Positions 39,889-48,561 of a stretch of DNA of 64,000 nucleotides are shown here, piece after piece (position 1 is the first letter of the stretch; every line of letters starts with the position of its first letter). Source of the stretch: Clostridia bacterium. Lineage in GTDB: Bacteria; Bacillota; Clostridia; Oscillospirales; CAG-272. A model generated the notes under the pieces. That model saw nothing but the letters and a program-made list of their open reading frames with translations. It made no database searches and had not been told where the DNA came from. Both the position numbers and the translations under genes were made by a program. The stretch spans positions 1 through 64,000 of the forward strand of contig JAFQDF010000034.1 of NCBI GenBank assembly GCA_017416185.1, given 5' to 3'.

Positions 39889-39926
39889 AACAAATACACC
39901 TTCCGTCGGAAGGTGTATTTGTTTAT
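39889..39926 (-). terminator. Terminator of the GH3 gene
   Basis: AACAAATACACCTTCC pairs with GGAAGGTGTATTTGTT, a long stem with A/T runs at both ends. Confidence 0.9.
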
Positions 39927-39941
39927 CTGATGAAGATTATC

Positions 39942-42083
39942 TTATTTCAATGTGATCTTGCAAGCCTCACCGTGAGCGGCATCCTCTGCTGCCCAGATCA
40001 TAAAGTCACCGGGGTCGGCATAGCACTTCTTGTCGGTGTGGTAATACTCAAAGGCGGATGCGGGGAGAGATACACGAAGGGTCTGCTTTTCACCTGCTTT
40101 GAGAGGAACCTTCTTTACAAGCTTAAGCTCCTTTACGGGACGGCATATCTCGGCTGCTACGTCACGGACATAGAGCTGGAGGGTAAGACGTCCGTCACGC
40201 TCACCCGTGTTGGCAACATCAACGTCAAATTCTACCTCGTCGCCTATATTCCACTCGGTCTTGGTGGGTACGGGAGTACCTATATCAAACGTGGTATATG
40301 TAAGACCGTGACCGAAGGTATAGAGCGGCTCGGTGGGCATATCAATATAGTGACAGGTAAAGTCGGTAGCGTAGGAGCTTACCTTCTTTGACATTTCAAC
40401 TATCTCACCCTTATAGGGTCTGCCGGTATTTACTCTTGCATAGAAGATCGGTATCTGACCCATATCGTAGGGCAGGCAGGCACAGAGCTTACCCTCGGGC
40501 ATTACGTCACCGAACATTACGTCTGCAACACCCTGTCCCATAATACCGAACTGCCAGGGGTAGATAACTGCATCACAAACTGCATTTTCCTTGGTAATAA
40601 CGAGGGGTCTGCCTGCGATAACCGCCATAGCAAGGGGCTTGCCTAATGTGGAAAGGAACTCGATAAACTGGGGCTGTGTGCCGGGAAGTGTGATATCTCC
40701 TCTGGTGTGAGCCTCACCGCTGATATATGATGCCTCACCTACAACTGCAACTATCTTGTCGCAGTTCTTTGCGACTTCAATAAGTGCCTCACGGTCAAAT
40801 TCCTCACCGTCAAGGAGCTTTCCACCCTCAACGTAGGTGATGTTGTCGGACTTCTCTTTCATTGCGGTGAGAAGTGTTGTGGTATCCTCTGCCTCACCCA
40901 ATGCTCTCCACCAGCCGAGGGGTGCATCCTGATCGTCTGCAAGCTGACCGACCACAAGGATCTTTTCCTCTCTTGACAGGGGGAAGAAGTTATCCTCGTT
41001 CTTCAGAAGAACGGTAGACTTGGCTGCCGCCTCTCTTGCCTGTGCCTTAAACTCGTCACAGAGGAAGGTCTGCGCTTCATATTCTTCGCTGTATTCGTGC
41101 TTTTCAAAGAGGCCTAATCTGAACTTGAGTCTCAAAACTCTTGCGGCGTGCTCGTCAAGCTCCTCCATTGTGATCTTGCCTTCGTCGTAGAATTTCTTAA
41201 GATACTCCTGGAAGATAAGTGAGCCCGTGTCGATATCACAGCCCGCCTTGAAGCCCTTTAAGCAGGCCTCCTCTCTGTCGGCGGCAACACCGTGGTTGAT
41301 AAGCTCGTCTATTGCGTTATAGTCGGTGGTGACAGCACCCTTGAAGCCAAGCTCACCGCGAAGCACGTCCTCGATAAGGTACTTGTTTGCGTGCATAGGG
41401 ATACCGAAGGTCTCGTTGAATGCGGGCATTACGGTATCAACTCCCGCCTCGACTGCCGCCTTGAAGGGAGGCAGATAGGTGTTACGAAGCTCAACCTCGC
41501 TTATAAGTGCGGCATCATAATCTCTGCCGCCTACACAGGCACCGTATGCGATATAGTGCTTGGCACAGCTTGCTATTCCCTTTGCGTTCTTGATACCCTT
41601 TACTCTTGCACGTGCTACGATAGAGCCGAGGTAGGGGTCCTCACCTGCGCCCTCGGAAATACGTCCCCAACGGGGGTCACGGGCAATATCCATCATAGGC
41701 GCATAGGTCATAGAAAGACCTGCCGCCATAGCCTCCTTTGCGCTGCACTCTGCGTCCTTTTCTATCATCTCGACGTCAAAGCTGCAGGCTTCGGCTACGG
41801 GCTGGGGGAATATAGTGCGGTATCCGCAGATTATATCAGCACAGAGAAGCGCGGGAATCCGGTGGGGAGAAGCCGCCATTACTCTCTTCTGGAGTATGTT
41901 GGAAGGTGCGGCTCCGGGATCGTTTGCCACACTGCCCGCATGGTATTTTTCGATAAACTCAAGCTCAGAGCCCCAGTCAAAGGTTCTGGGGGCGTTGATG
42001 TAGAGAAGCTGTCCTATCTTCTCCTCCACCGTCATATCTGCAAGCAGTTCTTGTACCTTTATTTCAATTTCGCGTTCTGTCAT
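39942..42083 (-). CDS. Glycoside hydrolase family 3 beta-glycosidase
   Basis: This 713-residue GH3 enzyme (BglX type) has the N-terminal barrel with the nucleophile motif KGAVTTDYNA (Asp in TTDYN), the second alpha/beta sandwich domain and the C-terminal fibronectin-like domain (VANTGERDGRLTLQLYV). It should hydrolyse beta-linked glucosides or xylosides. No signal peptide is seen, so it is probably cytosolic and acts on imported oligosaccharides. The ATG at 42083 has GGAGG 5 nt upstream; an upstream ATG at 42095 overlaps that ribosome site. It overlaps no gene but starts 11 bp after the nitroreductase stop, suggesting co-transcription. Confidence 0.93.
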   Translation of the reverse strand: MTEREIEIKVQELLADMTVEEKIGQLLYINAPRTFDWGSELEFIEKYHAGSVANDPGAAPSNILQKRVMAASPHRIPALLCADIICGYRTIFPQPVAEACSFDVEMIEKDAECSAKEAMAAGLSMTYAPMMDIARDPRWGRISEGAGEDPYLGSIVARARVKGIKNAKGIASCAKHYIAYGACVGGRDYDAALISEVELRNTYLPPFKAAVEAGVDTVMPAFNETFGIPMHANKYLIEDVLRGELGFKGAVTTDYNAIDELINHGVAADREEACLKGFKAGCDIDTGSLIFQEYLKKFYDEGKITMEELDEHAARVLRLKFRLGLFEKHEYSEEYEAQTFLCDEFKAQAREAAAKSTVLLKNEDNFFPLSREEKILVVGQLADDQDAPLGWWRALGEAEDTTTLLTAMKEKSDNITYVEGGKLLDGEEFDREALIEVAKNCDKIVAVVGEASYISGEAHTRGDITLPGTQPQFIEFLSTLGKPLAMAVIAGRPLVITKENAVCDAVIYPWQFGIMGQGVADVMFGDVMPEGKLCACLPYDMGQIPIFYARVNTGRPYKGEIVEMSKKVSSYATDFTCHYIDMPTEPLYTFGHGLTYTTFDIGTPVPTKTEWNIGDEVEFDVDVANTGERDGRLTLQLYVRDVAAEICRPVKELKLVKKVPLKAGEKQTLRVSLPASAFEYYHTDKKCYADPGDFMIWAAEDAAHGEACKITLK

Positions 42084-42094
42084 AGTGTCCTCCA

Positions 42095-42619
42095 TTAAAC
42101 ACGGTAAATATAATTTTCTTTTCTGGGTGCGGGCTCGGGCAGCTCGCAGTCACGGTAGCCGAGGATAAGGTGTCCGATACCGACGTATTCTCCCTCTATT
42201 CCCCATTCACGGAGAAGTGCCTTTCCCTCCTCACTTTCAAACTCCTGCTTTGCTCGGTGGATCCAGCAGGAATCGACTCCTACGGCATAAGCGGCATTCA
42301 TAAGATTGCCAAGCACAAGGGAGCCGTCTTCAACGTAGGTGGGACGCTCGGTGGATGCAAGGACTATAAGCACGGTAGGTGCGCCGTAGAAGGGATCGGA
42401 ATCGGGATTGCCCATAATCTCCGCATTCATACGGCGAAGCTGCTCGATGGTCTCCTTATCCTGTACGCATACGATGATGGGCACCTGTCTGTTCATCCCC
42501 GTTGCGGCATATGTGCCTGCTTCAAGGATCGCCTGCAGAGCTTCTTCGTCAACCTGTCTATCCTGATATGATCTTATAGATCTTCTTTCTTTCAATGATT
42601 TTAATACGATGTTTTCCAT
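42095..42619 (-). CDS. Nitroreductase family protein
   Basis: The 174-residue protein is of the FMN-dependent nitroreductase fold, with RRSIRSYQDRQVDEEALQAI near the N-terminus and NAAYAVGVDSCWIHRA in the middle. It should use NAD(P)H to reduce nitro groups or related quinones; the natural substrate is unknown. The short length is typical of the small NfsA/NfsB-like clostridial type. It stands upstream of the GH3 gene in one transcription unit. Confidence 0.9.
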   Translation of the reverse strand: MENIVLKSLKERRSIRSYQDRQVDEEALQAILEAGTYAATGMNRQVPIIVCVQDKETIEQLRRMNAEIMGNPDSDPFYGAPTVLIVLASTERPTYVEDGSLVLGNLMNAAYAVGVDSCWIHRAKQEFESEEGKALLREWGIEGEYVGIGHLILGYRDCELPEPAPRKENYIYRV

Positions 42620-42677
42620 ATTAACACCTCCGTTACTTTACTTTACCATAATTTATGGGAAATAGCAATATAAAATT

Positions 42678-44879
42678 TCACGCTTTTTCCCATACTGCCG
42701 TAAATGTGCAATCCTTGTATATCGCATAATAATCACGGTAAAAGCTATCTGCCGTCAGGGCATAGCTGTATTCCGCTATCCACCAATATTTGAAGGTGTA
42801 TCCCTCCTTTGTTGCGGTGGGATACTTGGGTATAGCCTGATAATAATAATCGCCGTTACGTATGGGATAAGAGGTATAGCAGCCCTCGTCCATTACTCCG
42901 CCCATAGGGTCGAAGTTTATCGAATAGTAGGTCTCCTTATACCACCTTGCGCTAAAGGTGACGTCCCCTCTGTAGACGTAAGTATCGTGTACGTAATTCC
43001 AGGGGCTAAGACTGTATCCGTATTCGTTTGTCCAGCCAAGGAAGGTGTATTCCTCCCTTTCGGGTATGGGAAGCTCGGGGATGATATCATAATAGTTATC
43101 TCCCGTATTTATACCGTAGGTCTCTTTTCTGCCGTCACCGTAATCAAGGGTGAGGGTGTACTGCTTGTTATCCTTTTTGATGGGATAGGTGGGATAGCCA
43201 AGCTCACAGATCTTCTCGTATACAAGCTCTGCAATAATATCATAACCTGCCTGATTAAGATGAAGATCGTCTGCTGCAAGAAGGGAGGGCGGAGTCCATC
43301 CGTATGAAAGATATTGGCTGTCCTTTGCAGTCGGTGTAATCCCAAGCTCGGCAAGTCTCTGCGGATCTGCAAGATAAGGCTGTGCATCGATAAAATGCTC
43401 TACGTAACGATCAGCCAACGCGGCATTGATATCCTTATAGGCAGGGGCTCTGCGCTCTGCAGTCATACCGATAACGATATATCTGTCGCTGCCGTGGTAT
43501 TTTATCATCTTGTCAATTACCGATATGAGTCTGTCGCCCTGTCCCGCCACGTAATTATTGTTATGTCCTGCCCAGACCACCATTATGTCGCTTTCTCTCT
43601 TGTCAAGCATTGCGTAGGTGTAGAGCCTTGTAATGCCCTTGAGGGTCACGGCTGTTCCCTTTTCTGTACGGGTAAAATAGTAAGAATTTCCGCTGCGGCT
43701 GAGCTGTCCCTCAATGCCGCCTACAGTTACGGGATTTATTGCCGCAAGTCCGTAAATTCCTATGTCCGAGGGGGTTCCGTACAGGTCGGACACCAGCTCC
43801 ACCGCAACAGGTGTGGCAGTTGACGGGATGGTAACGGGTTTTACCGCCACAAGTAAGCCTCCCTGTCTTGCGGCAATGGTATCGGCCGTCTCTGCGCCTA
43901 TACCGTAGTTCTTGACCTCCATACCTGTAAGCTGACTTAGCCTTCTGGGATAGGGATACTCTGCTATATCCTCAAAGGAGGTATATATACCGTGGGTCAG
44001 AGAATCTCCCCAGCATATTATTCTGCCGTATTCGGTACTTACCGTGGTGTGATGGTAATAATAGCTTTCGTCCTTATACTGAACGCAGAAGGTGTATTCT
44101 CCGTCGGCAAGCTCGGATATACGGATATATCCGTTCTCTATTTTCTCGGGGCGAATGACCACCGAGTCGGGGGCGCGCTTTATCTCGGAGGAGCTGTTAA
44201 AATTGCCCTTGGCGTATCTGATATTATATAGTCCCTCAAGGTCACCGAAGATAACGGTATTTCCCTCCTCGGTCACGGTGGGTGTCTTCTGCTCAACACT
44301 TATATGAAAGAGCTTTGTATAACCGTTATAATACTGTACCGCTATCGTATAATCGCCGTTTGTTCTGTACTGAATTCTGTATTCGCTCTTGCCCGAAAGT
44401 ACATCCTTGCTTGAAAAGCTGCGAAGGTCAGTACCGTATCTTTTAAGCTCGGATACGCTGTTAAATATGCCTTTGGCGGTACGGATGACCTTGGCATCCT
44501 CAATATTTGATACGGTATACTGCAAGCCGTCAGCACTTACCTCCGGCTTTGTCACCTTGATATCAATATGCCTTACAAGATCGGCTCTTGTATCCTTAAA
44601 TCTGAAAAGTACGGTATAAGTTCCCGGCTCACCTACGTTGTAGCTGTAGCTTTCCTTACCCGAAAGCTTGTTTTCGGTGAGGCGCACGATATAATCATGC
44701 TTTAAGGAGCTGTAATCCGAATACTCGCCTCTTGCGATAAATATATCCCTTACCTCTGTAAGACCGCTTACCGTGATAATGACACCGTCGGCACTTGCCT
44801 CGGGCGTATCGGCACTTATATTTAAGCATAGTATTGCCGCAAATATAACAATAAAAAGGGGAAAAAGTATTTTCTTCAT
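42678..44879 (-). CDS. Secreted SGNH/GDSL esterase with repeated N-terminal domain and InlB-type repeats
   Basis: The 733-residue exported protein has a signal peptide of about 23 residues and then three copies of a domain of about 80-85 residues (signatures VRDIFIARGEYS, AKVIRTAKGIFN, LYNIRYAKGNFN). The SGNH hydrolase domain follows, with GDSLTHG at about residues 291-297 (Ser 293), a WAGHNNN block and the DDLHLN dyad near residue 539. Two InlB B-type repeats (EEYTFLGWTNEYG.., EGYTFKYWW..) end the protein. It likely removes acyl groups from a polysaccharide outside the cell. No wall anchor is visible. AGGAGG lies before the start. Confidence 0.83.
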   Translation of the reverse strand: MKKILFPLFIVIFAAILCLNISADTPEASADGVIITVSGLTEVRDIFIARGEYSDYSSLKHDYIVRLTENKLSGKESYSYNVGEPGTYTVLFRFKDTRADLVRHIDIKVTKPEVSADGLQYTVSNIEDAKVIRTAKGIFNSVSELKRYGTDLRSFSSKDVLSGKSEYRIQYRTNGDYTIAVQYYNGYTKLFHISVEQKTPTVTEEGNTVIFGDLEGLYNIRYAKGNFNSSSEIKRAPDSVVIRPEKIENGYIRISELADGEYTFCVQYKDESYYYHHTTVSTEYGRIICWGDSLTHGIYTSFEDIAEYPYPRRLSQLTGMEVKNYGIGAETADTIAARQGGLLVAVKPVTIPSTATPVAVELVSDLYGTPSDIGIYGLAAINPVTVGGIEGQLSRSGNSYYFTRTEKGTAVTLKGITRLYTYAMLDKRESDIMVVWAGHNNNYVAGQGDRLISVIDKMIKYHGSDRYIVIGMTAERRAPAYKDINAALADRYVEHFIDAQPYLADPQRLAELGITPTAKDSQYLSYGWTPPSLLAADDLHLNQAGYDIIAELVYEKICELGYPTYPIKKDNKQYTLTLDYGDGRKETYGINTGDNYYDIIPELPIPEREEYTFLGWTNEYGYSLSPWNYVHDTYVYRGDVTFSARWYKETYYSINFDPMGGVMDEGCYTSYPIRNGDYYYQAIPKYPTATKEGYTFKYWWIAEYSYALTADSFYRDYYAIYKDCTFTAVWEKA

Positions 44880-44989
44880 ATACCTATACCTCCTGTATAT
44901 TTACTTTATCATAACCCAAAGAAAATATCAACAAAATCTTGAAATATCACCGAAAATATGCTAATATTATCTCGATTGGAGGCGATAAA

Positions 44990-45463
44990 ATGTTTGAAAA
45001 CGAATACATACCCTGCACTATAGATAAGCAGAAGAATATAGCTCTCATAGCCCACGATAACAAAAAGCGGGAGCTGATAGAATGGTGCAAGGCACATAAA
45101 GATATACTCTCGACCCATTTTCTCTGCGGAACGGGTACTACCGCAAAAATGATAGCAGCCGAAACAGGCTTACCCGTCAAGGGCTTTAATTCAGGTCCCT
45201 TAGGAGGGGATCAGCAGATAGGCGCAAGGATAGTTGAAGGTAAGATAGATATGATGATATTCTTCTCGGATCCTCTTACCGCCCAGCCTCACGACCCCGA
45301 CGTTAAGGCACTTTTGAGAATTGCACAGGTATACGATATACCGATCGCAAACAATAAGGCTTCGGCTGATTTTATGATAACCTCAACTCTTATGAATGAG
45401 GAATATACACATTATCTGCTTAACTTTAAGAAGAATATATCGGACAGAGCTAATACTCTGTAA
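44990..45463 (+). CDS. mgsA: Methylglyoxal synthase
   Basis: The 157-residue protein makes methylglyoxal from dihydroxyacetone phosphate, a bypass of lower glycolysis under phosphate limitation. Family motifs are [10 protein letters not shown] at the N-terminus, [31 protein letters not shown] and [20 protein letters not shown], with the catalytic Asp in GGDQQ and the acidic SDPL. The ATG at 44990 has GGAGG upstream; the longer frame from 44939 has no ribosome site. It is a stand-alone gene. Confidence 0.95.
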   Translation: MFENEYIPCTIDKQKNIALIAHDNKKRELIEWCKAHKDILSTHFLCGTGTTAKMIAAETGLPVKGFNSGPLGGDQQIGARIVEGKIDMMIFFSDPLTAQPHDPDVKALLRIAQVYDIPIANNKASADFMITSTLMNEEYTHYLLNFKKNISDRANTL

Positions 45464-45494
45464 TGCAAAATTCAAAATGCAAAATGCAAAATTA

Positions 45495-45532
45495 AGGAAG
45501 GCTTTCGGCTAAAATTCCGAAAGCCTTTGGTT
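45495..45532. terminator. Terminator of mgsA, shared with the lysozyme gene
   Basis: AAGGCTTTCGG pairs with CCGAAAGCCTT, followed by TGGTTTTATT. The run before it (TGCAAAATTCAAAATGCAAAATGC) is a simple-sequence tract. Confidence 0.85.
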
Positions 45533-46852
45533 TTATTCTAATTCGCTGAACTGCATAAGCATACGTGCGGTCTGGGCTCTTGTTGCACTTGCTCTGGGGT
45601 CAAGATAGGTTACACCGTTTCTTTCAACACCCGAGATTATGCCCTTGTCCACCGCCCAGCATAAGGGGGCAACCATCCAGGCACTGCTCTTGAGACTGAT
45701 AATATCGTAATCTCCGAACTCGCTGAGCTCCGCTCTGCCCATTACGTCCATACCGTTCTGCTCGGCATAGAGGTAAAGAAGTCTTGCAAGGGCGGCTCGC
45801 TGAATTGCCTGTCCGCGGCCGAATACTCCCTCAGAGACACCGCTTACAAAGCCTGACTGAACAGCCCAGGTAACGGCACCCGAGTACCACTGGCCTGTGG
45901 GAACGTCGGACATTCCGCTGCTGATATTCTTATAAACGTTGGTATCCGCTCCTGCAATATTGGCAAGAATAAGCACAAACTGCTCTCTTGTTACGTTGCT
46001 GTTAGGGGAAAATACGGTAGAGCTCATTCCCTTCATATAACCCTTATCTACGCAGAAGCTTACCTCATCGGCATACCAGGCATTTGAGCGTACATCGTCA
46101 AAGCCTGCTACAGGGGTGGTTATAGTTCCCTTCATAAACATATCCGCTTCCACCTTACGGCGGTAGATAAGACCGTTTACCACCTGTCCTCCTGCATATA
46201 CAAACTGGCCGAAGGCATCCCTTATCTCCTGCTCGCTGTAGCCCACTATACCGTTGAGAAGGATGGTACGGAGCTTAAAATCGCTTGAGCTGACCCACAC
46301 GTTTCCGAGATTGTAGGTGAAGCTTACAAGGGCATCATACTGCTGCTGGCTGACCTCAATGCCGTTAACCCCAAGGAAGGAGTCAACGTATGCCTCGTAA
46401 TTTGCAAGCACCTTTACAAGCAGGGCGCTTGCCTCGGGCTCGGTGATACCGTTGGGATATTCGTGCTCCTCGCACCTTGTTCCGTAGCCTATAGACCACT
46501 GGCTGTAGTCCCAATACTTGAACTTATAATATCCCTCAAGGGATTTTATCATTGCCAGACCCCCTGCACTTACGCTGTACTGCTTTGAGCCTGTATGTAC
46601 CGCATAGCTCAGGCTGATCCAGCCTGTCCTGCCGTTATAGTTGATCCTACCCCATCCGTTGGAGATCTCAAGAACCTCAACATTGCTTCCGCTGTAAAGA
46701 GCACCGATCGCGGAGTATGAGGACGAGGGACCTGATCTGACGTTCAGCATACTGGCGGTGACCTTATACAATCCAAGTCCCGCGGGAGCGGCACTCAAGG
46801 TCAGGGGAAGAAGCATTGTCAATATTAGTAATATACAAATAATCCTCTTCAT
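45533..46852 (-). CDS. SLH-anchored GH24 lysozyme with SH3b domain (paralog 1)
   Basis: The 439-residue exported protein has a signal peptide of about 20 residues and an SH3b domain (about 28-86, LNVRSGPSSSYSAIG). The T4-lysozyme type GH24 domain covers about 92-235, with catalytic Glu106 in MIKSLEGYY, then SIGYGT and NGITEPEASALL. Three SLH repeats end the protein. It should cleave peptidoglycan while held on the wall. GH24 enzymes are usually phage endolysins; here the SLH and signal peptide mark it as a cell enzyme. It is very similar to the gene at 47144-48466. Confidence 0.9.
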   Translation of the reverse strand: MKRIICILLILTMLLPLTLSAAPAGLGLYKVTASMLNVRSGPSSSYSAIGALYSGSNVEVLEISNGWGRINYNGRTGWISLSYAVHTGSKQYSVSAGGLAMIKSLEGYYKFKYWDYSQWSIGYGTRCEEHEYPNGITEPEASALLVKVLANYEAYVDSFLGVNGIEVSQQQYDALVSFTYNLGNVWVSSSDFKLRTILLNGIVGYSEQEIRDAFGQFVYAGGQVVNGLIYRRKVEADMFMKGTITTPVAGFDDVRSNAWYADEVSFCVDKGYMKGMSSTVFSPNSNVTREQFVLILANIAGADTNVYKNISSGMSDVPTGQWYSGAVTWAVQSGFVSGVSEGVFGRGQAIQRAALARLLYLYAEQNGMDVMGRAELSEFGDYDIISLKSSAWMVAPLCWAVDKGIISGVERNGVTYLDPRASATRAQTARMLMQFSELE

Positions 46853-47009
46853 AAATACCTTTCTTGATCAAATGTCTGTGGGAAATCCTTATCGCGAACC
46901 TCCTCCGTATAAATTATACTACAACTATCGCATTCTGTCAACATAAGCGAAACCAACATTGTTTTTCGAGTCAAATGCTCTACCTTTAAGCAGCTGTTTT
47001 CGTTTTATC

Positions 47010-47130
47010 GAGAGATAGTGTCATCAGGACACTATCGTTTTTCCCAAAGCGAGATAGTGTCATAAGGACAGTGTCTTTCATAACAGCCGGTAAAAAAGAA
47101 GATAGTGTAAATCACACTATCTTCTTTTGG
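47010..47130. repeat. GATAGTGTC hairpin cluster, including the paralog-2 terminator
   Basis: Three hairpins use the same stem: GATAGTGTC...GACACTATC at 47014-47036, a shifted version at 47053-47076 and AAGATAGTGT...ACACTATCTT at 47098-47126, the last being the terminator of the 47144 gene. A fourth copy ends the ABC exporter gene at 48525-48558. Confidence 0.75.
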
Positions 47131-47143
47131 CATTGGCTTGTTA

Positions 47144-48466
47144 TTATTTCAAAAGTTCGTCAAACTTCATAAGCATTACGGCTGCCTGAGCGCGGGTCGC
47201 TGTTCCCTTGGGATTGACCGAGAGCTTGCCGTTTACATTCATACCTGAAATAATACCTGCATCAACCGCCCACTGTATAGGTTCGACCATCCAGGCGTTG
47301 CCTGCCTTGTCAAATTCCTTGGCATCACCAAAGGCGGAGAGATCTGCTCTGCCCTCAACATTTATACCATTTTTAGATGCGTAGTTATAGAGCATACGTG
47401 CAAGTGCGGCACGCTGGATAGACTGTCCTCTGCCGAACTTGTCTGCCGACATACCGCTTACGTAGCCTTCATGTACTGCCCAGGTAACGGCACCCGAGTA
47501 CCACTGACCTGTGGGAACGTCTGCAAAGCCGCTTGAAACGTTTTTATATACATCGGTATCCACACCGGCAATATTTGCAAGGATAAGAACGAACTGCTCA
47601 CGGGTAATGTTGGAATTTGGGGAGAAGGCGGTATCAGACATACCCTTCATGTAGCCCTTCTCAAGGCAGAAAAGCACCTCGTCTGCAAACCAGGAGTTGC
47701 TTCTGACGTCATCAAAGCCGCCTACAGGCTCGTTTTTCGTTCCCTTGATGAACATATCCGCCTCAACTCCGCGGCGGTATATAAGACCGCTCAGCACCTC
47801 GCCGCCTGCAGATACAAACTCTCCGAAGGCATCTCTTATCTGCTGCTCGCTGTAACCGACAATACCGTTACGAAGAATGGCACGAAGCGTAAAATCCTCG
47901 CTTCTTATCCACACGTTACCGAGGTTATACGTAAAGCTCACAAGGGCATCGTACTGAGCCTGTGATACCTCTATCTGATTGTTGATGAGGAACGTATCAA
48001 GATACGCCTCGTATACCTTGAGTGCCTTGACAAGCAGAGCGCTTGCCTCGGGCTCGGTGATACCGTTGGGGTAGTCGTTTTCACCGCAGGCTGTACCGTA
48101 ACCGATAGACCATTGGCTGTAGTCCCAATACTTGTACTGATAGTAGCCTTCAAGTGACTTTAACATAGCCAGTCCTTCATCGCTCATAGTATAGACCTTG
48201 GAGGCGGTATGTACGGCGTAGTTAAGACTGACATACGCCGTCTGTCCGTTGTATATTATCCTGCCCCAATAACCGTTGGTTATCTCAAGCACCTCGACGG
48301 TGTCACCCATATAAAGAGTACCTACCTTAGTGCTGGTCGATACGGGCTCGGAACGGACGTTAAGAGCCGTGGTATTAATAACGTATTCGCCAAGCTCCGT
48401 GGGAGCGGAAAATACCGCTAACGGAAGCATAGTCAATATAAGTAAAATACAGATTGATTTTTTCAT
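47144..48466 (-). CDS. SLH-anchored GH24 lysozyme with SH3b domain (paralog 2)
   Basis: The 440-residue protein has the same layout as the 45533-46852 protein: signal peptide, SH3b (ALNVRSEPVSTSTKVG), GH24 with MLKSLEGYY and SIGYGTACGE, and three SLH repeats. The pair is obviously a tandem duplication that has since diverged, mostly in the SLH part. Each copy has its own ribosome site (GGAG here) and terminator. Both read minus. Retention of two copies suggests distinct timing or partners, which cannot be shown from sequence. Confidence 0.9.
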   Translation of the reverse strand: MKKSICILLILTMLPLAVFSAPTELGEYVINTTALNVRSEPVSTSTKVGTLYMGDTVEVLEITNGYWGRIIYNGQTAYVSLNYAVHTASKVYTMSDEGLAMLKSLEGYYQYKYWDYSQWSIGYGTACGENDYPNGITEPEASALLVKALKVYEAYLDTFLINNQIEVSQAQYDALVSFTYNLGNVWIRSEDFTLRAILRNGIVGYSEQQIRDAFGEFVSAGGEVLSGLIYRRGVEADMFIKGTKNEPVGGFDDVRSNSWFADEVLFCLEKGYMKGMSDTAFSPNSNITREQFVLILANIAGVDTDVYKNVSSGFADVPTGQWYSGAVTWAVHEGYVSGMSADKFGRGQSIQRAALARMLYNYASKNGINVEGRADLSAFGDAKEFDKAGNAWMVEPIQWAVDAGIISGMNVNGKLSVNPKGTATRAQAAVMLMKFDELLK

Positions 48467-48524
48467 ATGATACTCCTCTCGTACCCTTAATTATACTATA
48501 AAAGCGAATAAGTGTCAACCACGC

Positions 48525-48558
48525 AAAAAGATAGTGTCCTGATGACACTATCTTTTTT
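48525..48558 (-). terminator. Terminator of the ABC exporter gene (GATAGTGTC type)
   Basis: AAAAAGATAGTGTC pairs with GACACTATCTTTTTT; it follows the stop of the 48562 gene on the minus strand. Confidence 0.88.
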
Positions 48559-48561
48559 CTG

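Noticed and set aside
45533..48466. Prophage remnant (because of GH24 lysozyme domains)
   Set aside because: Signal peptides and SLH repeats mark both as cell surface enzymes, and no holin, capsid, tail or integrase gene is near.
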